DNA of 64,000 bases from Bacillus pumilus (GTDB lineage: Bacteria > Bacillota > Bacilli > Bacillales > Bacillaceae): positions 2,957,001 to 3,021,000 of the forward strand of contig NZ_CP101833.1 in NCBI RefSeq assembly GCF_024498355.1, in the 5' to 3' direction. Shown piece after piece: positions 49,063 through 57,125 of this stretch. Both the position numbers and the translations under genes were made by a program. Numbering within the stretch: position 1 is the stretch's first letter; every line of letters begins with the position of its first letter. The notes beneath the pieces were generated by a model. That model searched no databases. It saw only the letters and a program-made list of their open reading frames with translations, and was not told where the DNA came from.

Positions 49063-50111
49063 GACAGGTTCCTCCCTTCTTTTCTGGCAATATATAAGAA
49101 GAAAGGAACACCGACAAGTGCCACCATCACGCCAATGGCAAGCTCTCTTGGCGGATTCACTGTGCGGCTGGCAAGATCAGCGAAGACAAGCAGCATAGCG
49201 CCTAAAATCGCTGACATCGGAATGACGAAACGATAGTTTACACCAACCAGCCTGCGTGCAATATGCGGGATGACGAGCCCGACAAACCCAATGGACCCAA
49301 CTGCTGATACAGAAACCCCTGCTAATAAGACAGCAGCTGCCATTCCTAGTATTCGCACTTGTCGTGTTTTCACCCCTAAATTCGCCGCTACATCTTCACC
49401 GAGCGATAGTAGCGACAGTGAACGCCCTAATAGCATCGCCCATACGATCACAATCAGAATAACCGGGGCGAGAATCGTCAGCTGCGGCCATTTCACACCA
49501 GCCACACCGCCTGCATACCAAAAAGCCAGATCCTGACTCAAATCAAAATAAATGGCGATCCCAGAGCTGAGCGCATGAAGCAACGCGGCAACAACTGCTC
49601 CCGCAACAGTCAGGCGCATCGGTGTCAATACACCACCAGCTGCCCCAATGGCAAAGATGAGCAGCGTACTCAGTACAGCACCGATAAAAGAAAAAAACAT
49701 GAGCGCTGAATAAGGCATGCCTGGGAAAAAAGCAAAACAGAGAGCGACAACAAACATCGCACCGCCATTAATGCCCAAAATCCCCGCATCTGCCAGCGGG
49801 TTTCTTGTGATGCCCTGCATGAGAGCACCCGCTACAGCAAAGGCTGCTCCAACAAGGGCTGCGCCTAGAACACGCGGAAGTCTTAATTCATGGATGATCT
49901 GCTGCTCTGTTACATCTGACTGGTAGTCAAATACAGCTGTCCAAACCGTTTGCAGAGACAATGTTTTTGCACCGTAAGAAACAGCAAAAAACATAGCAGT
50001 AAGCAAACCAATGACTGCGAGAAAAAATATCAAAAAGAACAGAATACGTGATGATCGTTTTTGTTGAAGTGTTCGCTTATCGTGCAAAATCGGTGTCATC
50101 CTTTTCTTCAT
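49059..50111 (-). CDS. FecCD-family siderophore permease (first subunit)
   Basis: A 350-residue FecCD permease with IIHELRLPRVLGAALVGAAFAVAGALMQGITRNPLADAGILGINGGA and GSIGFVGLVIPHIARRLVG, paralogous to the next gene. A basic N-terminal extension (KKRMTPILHDKRTLQQKRSSR) precedes the first helix. It is the promoter-proximal gene; the Fur-type box lies about 15-30 nt upstream of its start. Confidence 0.92.
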   Translation of the reverse strand: MKKRMTPILHDKRTLQQKRSSRILFFLIFFLAVIGLLTAMFFAVSYGAKTLSLQTVWTAVFDYQSDVTEQQIIHELRLPRVLGAALVGAAFAVAGALMQGITRNPLADAGILGINGGAMFVVALCFAFFPGMPYSALMFFSFIGAVLSTLLIFAIGAAGGVLTPMRLTVAGAVVAALLHALSSGIAIYFDLSQDLAFWYAGGVAGVKWPQLTILAPVILIVIVWAMLLGRSLSLLSLGEDVAANLGVKTRQVRILGMAAAVLLAGVSVSAVGSIGFVGLVIPHIARRLVGVNYRFVIPMSAILGAMLLVFADLASRTVNPPRELAIGVMVALVGVPFFLYIARKEGRNLS

Positions 50112-50123
50112 TAAAAGTCAATT

Positions 50124-50144
50124 TGAAAATGAGAATCATAATCA
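50124..50144. promoter_or_regulatory. Overlapping Fur-type boxes before the siderophore importer
   Basis: TGAAAATGAGAATCA and TGAGAATCATAATCA overlap by 9 bp; the latter differs from TGATAAT-N-ATTATCA at two positions. Overlapping heptamers are the usual Bacillus Fur site layout. Confidence 0.72.
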
Positions 50145-50304
50145 TCAAAATTATAGCCGCCAGCCTCTGAAAAATCAATGTACACCACATTTTTTAATTA
50201 TTGAAGGTATGTGTGAGACAACAAGATGAGATGATTCTTTTCCTCTGCTTTTTTTTCATTCTGAAAGACCTATCATTTTTTCCGATAGTTTAATAGTAAA
50301 ATAG

Positions 50305-50334
50305 TTGACATTCCGCATGAAAATCACCTAAAAT
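50305..50334 (+). promoter_or_regulatory. pdaC sigma-A promoter
   Basis: TTGACA (50305-50310), 18-nt spacer, TAAAAT (50329-50334), about 90 nt before the coding start. Confidence 0.65.
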
Positions 50335-50423
50335 TACAAAAGTAAGTCAAATGTTATAAAAATATTACAAACAGATGTCAAACTGATAAAGAATGACCCG
50401 TCATGAGAGGAGATTTGAAAGTT

Positions 50424-51833
50424 GTGTCAGTAAAGGGAAAATGGAGTATCATCTTATTTGCGCTTGCGATCGTCATTGGAGCAGTTGCTTTCTTTCAAAA
50501 CCAACAAGCAAGCGGTACAGAGAAGAAAAATGTGAAGCAGGATACGAACTATAAAAATGTCGAAATAGTCACTCTCGTAAATGACGGGAAATTTATGAGA
50601 TATGCAGTCAACTATCCTCTTTTTCACCAAAAAGAGCTAGATGACAAGATTCAAAGCTATGCAAATTCAGCATTAGAGCATTTCAAAAAGACATTCAGTG
50701 AAGCAAAGGACATCGATGAAAATAAACGCTTTGAACTGAATATTGATTATGATATGGTGCATTATGCGAAACAATCCGCTGCCATTCACTTTACAACCTA
50801 TACCTATACAGGTCAGCAAAATGGGACTACTAATCATCTAACGATCAATTTTGATTTTCAGAAAAAAACCTTTCTTGACACAAAAGATTTATTTCTGCCT
50901 AAAACCAATTATTTAAAGAAATTATCCTATATTACATACACGGAGCTTCGAAAGGACAAAACCTTGGCTAAGGATCACTCTCTCCTTCAGAAAGGAACAG
51001 CCCCTACTGCTCAAAACTTCAGTCAATTTGCCTTGAAAGAGAAATATGTAGAGTTTTATTTCCCAGCTTCTCAAGTAGCCGCAGAGGATCTTGGTCCGCA
51101 AACGCTCGCGATCAAAAAGACTTTGCTGAAAGATATCTTGAAGCCAGAATATATAAATAAGACCAAAAATCAGAATGAAATCAAAGAACCGAACCCTAAA
51201 AGAAAAGCCGTTAAGCTGCCGCAAAAATCAAAGCTTGATCCGAACAAAAAAGCCATCGCACTCACATTTGATGATGGTCCGAATCCAGCGACAACGACAA
51301 AAATCTTAGATGCGCTGAAGGAAAATAAAGGACACGCCACCTTTTTCGTATTAGGCAGCAGGGTCCAGTACTATCCTGGAATGCTTGCTAACATTTTAAA
51401 AGGCGGGAATGAGATTGGAAACCATTCTTACAACCATCCTTTATTAACAAGACTGCCTCTCAAGCAAGCGGTGAAACAGGTAAAGGACACGCAGCAGCTG
51501 ATTGAGAAAGCTAGCGGTTATACACCTACACACTTTAGACCGCCATATGGAGGAACAAATCAAGACATCAATCAAGCGGTTGATATGAAAGTTTCTTTGT
51601 GGGATGTTGATCCTGAGGATTGGAAAATTCGTAACAGCCAGCAGATCACAAGCCACGTTCTCTCACATGCAGCAGATGGCAGAACGGTATTAATGCACGA
51701 TATCTATGAAAGCTCAGCTCGAGCAGCAGTGAAGATCATACATGAGCTCACCAAACAAGGCTACCAGCTTGTCACAGTCAGTGAACTAGAACAATTAAAA
51801 AAGGAACGAAATGAACAGGCCCCTGTGCAGTAA
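50424..51833 (+). CDS. pdaC: Peptidoglycan N-acetylmuramic acid deacetylase PdaC
   Basis: A membrane-anchored polysaccharide deacetylase. One N-terminal helix, a DUF4163/DUF3298 pair (about residues 45-240), and a C-terminal NodB domain with metal motif FDDGP (about 282-286), HSYNHP (about 334-339), RPPYG and the catalytic His region VLMHDIY. PdaC of B. subtilis deacetylates MurNAc and protects against lysozyme. GAGAGGAG favours GTG 50424 over ATG 50403; 469 aa, close to B. subtilis PdaC. Monocistronic. Confidence 0.9.
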   Translation: MSVKGKWSIILFALAIVIGAVAFFQNQQASGTEKKNVKQDTNYKNVEIVTLVNDGKFMRYAVNYPLFHQKELDDKIQSYANSALEHFKKTFSEAKDIDENKRFELNIDYDMVHYAKQSAAIHFTTYTYTGQQNGTTNHLTINFDFQKKTFLDTKDLFLPKTNYLKKLSYITYTELRKDKTLAKDHSLLQKGTAPTAQNFSQFALKEKYVEFYFPASQVAAEDLGPQTLAIKKTLLKDILKPEYINKTKNQNEIKEPNPKRKAVKLPQKSKLDPNKKAIALTFDDGPNPATTTKILDALKENKGHATFFVLGSRVQYYPGMLANILKGGNEIGNHSYNHPLLTRLPLKQAVKQVKDTQQLIEKASGYTPTHFRPPYGGTNQDINQAVDMKVSLWDVDPEDWKIRNSQQITSHVLSHAADGRTVLMHDIYESSARAAVKIIHELTKQGYQLVTVSELEQLKKERNEQAPVQ

Positions 51834-51842
51834 ACACAGGGG
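51820..51842 (+). terminator. pdaC terminator
   Basis: Perfect 8-bp stem CCCCTGTG / CACAGGGG, loop of 7, then TTTCTTTTT; the 5' arm covers the last codons. Confidence 0.85.
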
Positions 51843-51849
51843 TTTCTTT

Positions 51850-53409
51850 TTATGACTCCAAAGACTTCTTTCTTTTCAATAATGCTTGAAATGTCTCTTC
51901 AAGCTCCTGAGAAGGCTCTATACTTAAGCGACTGAGCACTTCAGACAGCTGCATATCAATCAACAGAAGCTCCTCTTCTCTCTTTGTAACAGGTGGTTTT
52001 TCTTCCTTTTGTCTATACTCTTCATATGTGCCATCAAACCCTTCAATGCGTTCTTCGTGAACATGCAGAATACGAGTGGCAACCTCCTCAATGAGTCTGC
52101 GGTCGTGGGAGACAAACACAACTGTACCTGGGTAATCCTTCAATAGACCTTCAAGCGCTTCTACTGCCGCAAGATCTAAAAAGTTCGTCGGTTCATCCAG
52201 CATGAGGACATTGGCATCACTGACGAGCAATGACGCAAGCATGGTCTTCACCCGTTCTCCTCCGCTTAACACACTAGCAAGCTTATACACATCATCTCCC
52301 CGAAACCCTAGTCTCGCTAAAACCGTTCGAACCACTGTCTCATCTTGAACGGCCTCTCTAAGCACATTTTGTAAAATCGATTCATCTACCTTCAGTCCTG
52401 AAAGATCCTGACTAAAATAGCCTAATTTGATAGATTCTGAATGAGAAACACCGGGATGTCCACTCACTAGCATTCGAAGAAATGTCGTTTTGCCGCTCCC
52501 GTTCTTTCCGATGATGGCGACTTTGTCTCCGCCTCTCACTTCCACATTCGCCTGCTTCCAAAGAACTTTATCACCCGCCTTGCCATCTATATTTTTCACA
52601 CGCAGGATGGTTCGGCTTGCTACTTCTTTCATCGTATGCTGAGTCATTTGAATGGGCTGGACGTCTTTTACTTTCTCAACCTTTTCTAATTTCTCCATTC
52701 TTGTTTCAATGGATTTGGCTGTTTTTTGAAGCTTTTTTTGCTTATTTGCATAGTAGGGCTTTGCAATTTTGGGCCCTGAGGATTTCAGCTTCTGTGATGG
52801 CTTTGTGGCTTTGTCCGCTTTTTTCATTTTCTTTTGCAGCGCATGCTCTAACTGCTTTTTCTTTTGTGTATAAGCTTCATAGGCTTCCATCTGCTGACGA
52901 TGCGCCAGCTCTTTTTGCTGTGCAAAATGCGTGTAGCTGCCCTTGTATTGCTTGAGCACCCCATCATCCAGCTCCCAAATCTCTGTACATAGCGCATCTA
53001 AAAAAGCACGATCATGTGAAACGACAATGAGGGCACCTTGATCATCACGCAGCTTCTCTTCCAGCCACTCAATGTGCTCTGTATCTAAATGAGTCGTCGG
53101 TTCATCTGCTAATAAAAGGGCAGACGGACGGCTTAAGGCTCTTTCAATATAAGTCTGGGTCATCTCTCCACCACTCTGTCTGCCATCAGCTGTTTTCAGC
53201 TGTGGAAGCAAAGTACAGGTCGTTGTGGCAGCAAACGTTCCACTGTCTGGTTTTTCTTGACCTGCCAGCACATGCAATAAAGTCGTTTTCCCACTGCCAT
53301 TTGCCCCCACTAGACCAATGCGATCGCCTTGATGGATGGCAAGCTCCTCAATATCAAATAACAACCGATCCTTTCGAAATACCTTTAACTGATTGGCTCT
53401 GAGTAACAT
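51850..53409 (-). CDS. ABC-F family ribosome-protection-type ATPase
   Basis: A soluble protein of about 519 aa with two ABC domains and no membrane span: Walker A GANGSGKTT and GKNGSGKTT; signatures QSGGEMT and LSGGERVKT; Walker B LLLADEPTTHLD and VLMLDEPTNFLD. A long Lys/Gln-rich interdomain linker (about residues 165-270) would reach the ribosomal P-site or exit tunnel. The Vga/Msr/VmlR-like antibiotic-resistance branch is likely but not certain. ATG 53409 follows GGAGAGGG. It has an attenuator leader, typical of resistance ABC-F genes. Confidence 0.85.
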   Translation of the reverse strand: MLLRANQLKVFRKDRLLFDIEELAIHQGDRIGLVGANGSGKTTLLHVLAGQEKPDSGTFAATTTCTLLPQLKTADGRQSGGEMTQTYIERALSRPSALLLADEPTTHLDTEHIEWLEEKLRDDQGALIVVSHDRAFLDALCTEIWELDDGVLKQYKGSYTHFAQQKELAHRQQMEAYEAYTQKKKQLEHALQKKMKKADKATKPSQKLKSSGPKIAKPYYANKQKKLQKTAKSIETRMEKLEKVEKVKDVQPIQMTQHTMKEVASRTILRVKNIDGKAGDKVLWKQANVEVRGGDKVAIIGKNGSGKTTFLRMLVSGHPGVSHSESIKLGYFSQDLSGLKVDESILQNVLREAVQDETVVRTVLARLGFRGDDVYKLASVLSGGERVKTMLASLLVSDANVLMLDEPTNFLDLAAVEALEGLLKDYPGTVVFVSHDRRLIEEVATRILHVHEERIEGFDGTYEEYRQKEEKPPVTKREEELLLIDMQLSEVLSRLSIEPSQELEETFQALLKRKKSLES

Positions 53410-53428
53410 CCAACCCTCTCCTTTCGTA

Positions 53429-53521
53429 TCAGGAGACATGAAAAAGCCTCCCATTCTCAGAATAGGGGGCAAAATGGTGTACAAAAATAAGCGTATTGAT
53501 ACAGAATGACGTGCTGTTCAT
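53429..53521 (-). CDS. Upstream leader peptide of the ABC-F gene (tentative)
   Basis: A 30-codon ORF beginning ATG AAC AGC ACG and ending TGA 20 nt before the ABC-F start. It reads completely through the terminator hairpin at 53446-53470, so a ribosome stalled or moving in it would disrupt the hairpin. The ribosome-binding site is weak. Reported because of its position; translation is inference. Confidence 0.35.
   Translation of the reverse strand: MNSTSFCINTLIFVHHFAPYSENGRLFHVS
53441..53470 (-). terminator. Transcription attenuator in the ABC-F leader
   Basis: On the minus strand, a 12-bp stem with one mismatch (GCCCCCTATTCT / AGAATGGGAGGC, 1-nt loop) is followed by TTTTT, 32 nt before the ABC-F start. 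Upstream, ATTGATAC and GTATCAAT can form an alternative long hairpin, a layout consistent with antibiotic-induced antitermination. Confidence 0.7.
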
Positions 53522-53742
53522 CGAATGAACACACACATCCCCGTATCAATCCCCTCATTCTTTGATTCCCAAGCTGTACCATCCTATTCCGAAGCTAAAA
53601 AATGAAAACGCAGCAAACATAGCAACACATGTCGTTTGCTCATTGCCTTCGTTCTTTCATTTTGCTTACAGGTCATAGGATTAGTACTTCATTGCATTGG
53701 GTCACCCTTCCGTCGTTTGTTACGTATACGATAAAAGATTGG
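53522..53742 (-). other. ABC-F upstream leader/promoter region
   Basis: About 220 bp between the second importer operon and the ABC-F leader ORF. Holds the distal arm ATTGATACGGGG of the possible alternative hairpin and an AGCAAAC...GTTTGCT inverted repeat (near 53610-53642), perhaps the terminator of the importer operon or part of the leader. No ORF. Confidence 0.4.
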
Positions 53743-54513
53743 TTATTTTTTGTCAAGCTGAAAAGGCATGAGTGAGTCCAGCAGCTTGAGCGTAAATGGA
53801 TGGGTCGCTTCAAACAGCTGGTCATTTGTACATTCTTCCACAAGTAACCCTTCATGTAAAAAAAGGAGCCTGTCACATAGATACACCGCTGCCTCTACAT
53901 CATGCGTAATCATCAGGATGGTCATGTCTAATTCTTGTTTTAGTGTCTCAAGCAGCTCCAATATTTGTACCTGAACAGAGACATCAAGTGAGCTAAGGAC
54001 TTCATCTAATATGAGAATTGCTGGATTCGTGGATATGGCTCTTGCTATGCAAACCCGCTGGAGCTGCCCCCCGCTTAGCTGATGGGCATAATGATTCAGC
54101 AAAGACGAGGGAAGCCTGACTTGCTCAAGCAATGACAATACTTTCTGATCCATATTCTTTTCATGCTTTAACAATCGCATGGGTTCAGCAATGATTTCTT
54201 TCACCGTAAAGGATGGATGGACAGAAGATAGATAATCCTGAAAGACAACGCTCATTTTCCCCCGATTCTTCTTCCTCCATATGTGAGCTGGCCTCCCATC
54301 AATCAATACCTCTCCACCATCTAACTTTTCTAAACCGAGCAGGATACGTGCTAATGTACTTTTGCCACTTCCGCTCTCACCGACTAACCCGATACATTGT
54401 CCTTTTTCGATTTGAAACGATACGTTTGATATTCGTGCTTTTGATTCCTTTTGATGAGAGAAAAAACCTTTCGCCTCTCCATGTTTGCGTAATTGATTGG
54501 CTGTGATCAACAT
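53743..54513 (-). CDS. NikE/OppF-type ABC importer ATPase (second metal importer)
   Basis: A 256-residue nucleotide-binding subunit: Walker A GESGSGKST, Q-loop SVVFQDYLSSVHPSF, signature LSGGQLQRVCIARAI, Walker B LILDEVLSSLD (Val replaces the usual Pro after DE). Closely related to the ATPase at 27029. Its start overlaps the preceding ATPase by 7 nt. Last gene of the Zur-boxed operon. Confidence 0.9.
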   Translation of the reverse strand: MLITANQLRKHGEAKGFFSHQKESKARISNVSFQIEKGQCIGLVGESGSGKSTLARILLGLEKLDGGEVLIDGRPAHIWRKKNRGKMSVVFQDYLSSVHPSFTVKEIIAEPMRLLKHEKNMDQKVLSLLEQVRLPSSLLNHYAHQLSGGQLQRVCIARAISTNPAILILDEVLSSLDVSVQVQILELLETLKQELDMTILMITHDVEAAVYLCDRLLFLHEGLLVEECTNDQLFEATHPFTLKLLDSLMPFQLDKK

Positions 54514-55325
54514 GGGAACGCCCTCACTCTCTTCTGCTGTCTAAGTGCTTCAAGGGGGGCAGATAAGCGAAGTCTCGTCTCTAGTAAATGCTTTGTTTGG
54601 GGATGCTCGGGTGATGTGAATATCTTCTCAGCTGCGCGATGCTCAAGCATCACTCCTTGATGCATCACCATCAACTCGTCAGCGATCGCCTGAACGACGC
54701 CTAAATCATGCGAAATGATGATCAAGGCAGCACCTGTTTCTTCTTTCAGCCTCTGTAATTGCATGATGACCTCACGCCGATTGTATGCATCAAGCGACGC
54801 AGTTGGCTCATCCGCAATGATCACGTCAGGAGAAAGCATCATCGTGATCGCAATCATGACACGCTGCAGCATGCCGCCAGACAGCTCATGAGGATATTTT
54901 TTCATCAATTGATGTGGATTTCTTAAATGGACAAGCTCCAGTCCAGTGATGGCTTGGGCTTTTCCTTCTTTCCCGCGTAAGCCCAAATGCCGCTGAAACG
55001 TTTCCATCATTTGATGACCAATGGTTTCGATGGGATTGAACGCATTCATGGCATCCTGTGAGATGAAGCCAATTCGTTTTCCTCGCCACTGCTCTACCGC
55101 CTGACTTGTCAATTTCTCACCGTCAAACATGATCGCTCCTCCCACTTCCAGCGAAGGAGGGATCAAGCCAATTAACGCTTTTGCGACGGTTGATTTTCCG
55201 CTTCCACTTTCTCCAATAACGGCTAAACAGCGTTGTTGTTGTAATGAAAACGTGATATTCGCCACCAAATTCTTTTGCTTTACTGGATCATGTACGGACA
55301 GATTTTTTACGTCGATGAAAGGCAA
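54507..55325 (-). CDS. NikD/OppD-type ABC importer ATPase (second metal importer)
   Basis: A 272-residue nucleotide-binding subunit: Walker A GESGSGKST, GFISQDAMNAFNPIETIGHQ, signature LSGGMLQRVMIAI, Walker B VIIADEPTASLD and tail ETRLRLSAP. It starts inside the 3' end of the permease gene (38-nt overlap), a sign of coupled translation. Homologous to 27864-28679. Confidence 0.9.
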   Translation of the reverse strand: MPFIDVKNLSVHDPVKQKNLVANITFSLQQQRCLAVIGESGSGKSTVAKALIGLIPPSLEVGGAIMFDGEKLTSQAVEQWRGKRIGFISQDAMNAFNPIETIGHQMMETFQRHLGLRGKEGKAQAITGLELVHLRNPHQLMKKYPHELSGGMLQRVMIAITMMLSPDVIIADEPTASLDAYNRREVIMQLQRLKEETGAALIIISHDLGVVQAIADELMVMHQGVMLEHRAAEKIFTSPEHPQTKHLLETRLRLSAPLEALRQQKRVRAFPC

Positions 55326-56175
55326 ATGGTTTCCCCCCTTTTTTGTTGATATGATGCATAGCAGGGTTCGTGGCCTGCTGCAGACTATCTCCTAAAAAGT
55401 TCAGCGCCATGACCACGAATAAGATGGCAAGTCCAGGCGCGAGCATATGAGCTGGGTGTGTCACCATGACATTCTTCGCCTCGTTTAGCATCATGCCCCA
55501 TTCCGGTGTAGGTGCACTCACACCTAACCCAAGAAAAGACAGAGCGGATATATTTAAAATCACCCACCCCGCATCAAGTGTAGCAAAGACAGCGATTTCT
55601 CCTGAGATGCGAGGGAATAGATGTCTCCTCAGTATGTAAAAGGGGGAACCACCAGACACTTTTGCAAACTGAACAGATGGCTCATTCGCATATTGCAGGA
55701 CAGACGAACGAATCATTCTTGTATACCAGGCCCATTTCGCAAGGACATTGGCCAGAATAATATTGAAAAGTCCAGGTCCCAATATTCCCACAATGGCAAG
55801 GATCATCACCTCTGCTGGAAAGGACAGCATGACATCACACAGCCTCATCAAAACTCCATCAACCTTTCCTCGAAAAAAGCCGGCCATGAGTCCCAGTATG
55901 CTGCCAATGAGCATCGTGATACACATCGTCAGCATGGCCGCAAGCATCGTTGTGCGAATGCCATATAAAAGCCGCGACAATACACATCTCCCCAGCTGAT
56001 CCGTTCCGAGCGGATAAGTAAGACTGACGCCGGCATATTTTTGAAGAATGTTCGTATCTGTCGGGTCATGTGGTGCTAACACTGGTGCAAACAGTCCAGC
56101 TAATGCGACAAGTGCTAATAGCCAGATAGAAAGAATGGCCATACGGTCTTTTCTTAATTGATTCCACCCTATCAT
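55288..56175 (-). CDS. NikC/DppC-type ABC importer permease (second metal importer)
   Basis: A 295-residue permease with the DppC/NikC pattern: single N-terminal helix, HDPTDTNILQKYAGVSLTYPLGTDQLGRCVLSRLLYG, and EAA loop PSVQFAKVSGGSPFYILRRHLFPR. The basic C-terminal tail (INKKGGKPFAFHRRKKSV) is longer than in the paralogue at 28684 and overlaps the ATPase gene. Five nt separate it from the upstream permease gene. Confidence 0.9.
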   Translation of the reverse strand: MIGWNQLRKDRMAILSIWLLALVALAGLFAPVLAPHDPTDTNILQKYAGVSLTYPLGTDQLGRCVLSRLLYGIRTTMLAAMLTMCITMLIGSILGLMAGFFRGKVDGVLMRLCDVMLSFPAEVMILAIVGILGPGLFNIILANVLAKWAWYTRMIRSSVLQYANEPSVQFAKVSGGSPFYILRRHLFPRISGEIAVFATLDAGWVILNISALSFLGLGVSAPTPEWGMMLNEAKNVMVTHPAHMLAPGLAILFVVMALNFLGDSLQQATNPAMHHINKKGGKPFAFHRRKKSVRT

Positions 56176-56180
56176 CTTTC

Positions 56181-57110
56181 TCAGCCCTCCTTTCTTAACT
56201 GCGGGTTCATGATCATTTGCATAACATCAGCGATGAGGTTGCACACAACAAACAGGAACCCCATCACAAACAAATAGGCTTGAATAATCGGGAAATCGGC
56301 GTGGAAAATAGCCGTCACACACAACCGTCCAACCCCTGGCCAAGCAAAAAGATTTTCAATAATGACGGTTCCAGCAATGAGCTTTGGAATAGACATGCCA
56401 AGTGCTGTCACCGCTAGTTGAAGCGCATGTCTCATGACTTTCAATTGAATAGTACGTTCCTTTAAACCACGGGCTCTTGCATAAAAAACAAATGGCTCGT
56501 GCTGAAACTTTAGGATTTGATTTCGAATCAGTCTCACATAGGTCGATAAGTAGCCAAGTGATAGTGTGATAGCTGGTAGAAGAATAGATTTGAAACCTTC
56601 CATTCCACTCGTATTGACCCAGTTGAATTTGACAGAAAAAAGCCAAATAAACAAAATTCCCAACCAAAAACTAGGCATTGAAGCTGTGATAAACACAAAG
56701 GCTCTCAGTATTCGGTCCACCCAGGTATGAGCCGCATACGCACATACCATTCCGAATAATAAACTCAACACAATGATGAAGAAGAGCGCTGCTCCTGCAA
56801 GCTTCAATGTGGCAGGCAGCGCCTCCATAATGAGATCAAAAACCGGCTCCTGTGTGACATAGCTGTTGCCAAAATCACCTGTTAATCCATCTTTAAGCCA
56901 TGTGGCATAGCGTATGAAAAATGGTTGATCTAAGCCTAGCTCTTGTCGCATCGATTCAATCATTTCTTCTGTTGGGGTCACTTGATTCACACGCAAAGCG
57001 ACCTCAGCTGGATCACTTGCCCGCATCGTAAGTAACACAAACGCAAAGAAGGTGATGAAGACAATGAGTGGGAAAAGCAGCAATATTCGTTTTAAGATAT
57101 AGTGTGTCAT
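56181..57110 (-). CDS. NikB/DppB-type ABC importer permease (second metal importer)
   Basis: A 309-residue permease: YILKRILLLFPLIVFITFFAFVLLTMRASDPAEVAL, LGLDQPFFIRYATWLKDGLTGDFGNSYVTQEPVFD and EAA loop FVFYARARGLKERTIQLKVMRHAL. The second half AGTVIIENLFAWPGVGRLCVTAIFHADFPIIQ is typical NikB. Follows the binding-protein gene by 16 nt. Confidence 0.92.
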   Translation of the reverse strand: MTHYILKRILLLFPLIVFITFFAFVLLTMRASDPAEVALRVNQVTPTEEMIESMRQELGLDQPFFIRYATWLKDGLTGDFGNSYVTQEPVFDLIMEALPATLKLAGAALFFIIVLSLLFGMVCAYAAHTWVDRILRAFVFITASMPSFWLGILFIWLFSVKFNWVNTSGMEGFKSILLPAITLSLGYLSTYVRLIRNQILKFQHEPFVFYARARGLKERTIQLKVMRHALQLAVTALGMSIPKLIAGTVIIENLFAWPGVGRLCVTAIFHADFPIIQAYLFVMGFLFVVCNLIADVMQMIMNPQLRKEG

Positions 57111-57125
57111 GTCTCCGCCTCCGGT

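Noticed and set aside
53673..53742. Extension of the OppF-type ATPase frame past 53743
   Set aside because: The ATPase stop at 53743 is clear; the overlapping frame reaching 53673 is another frame without motifs.
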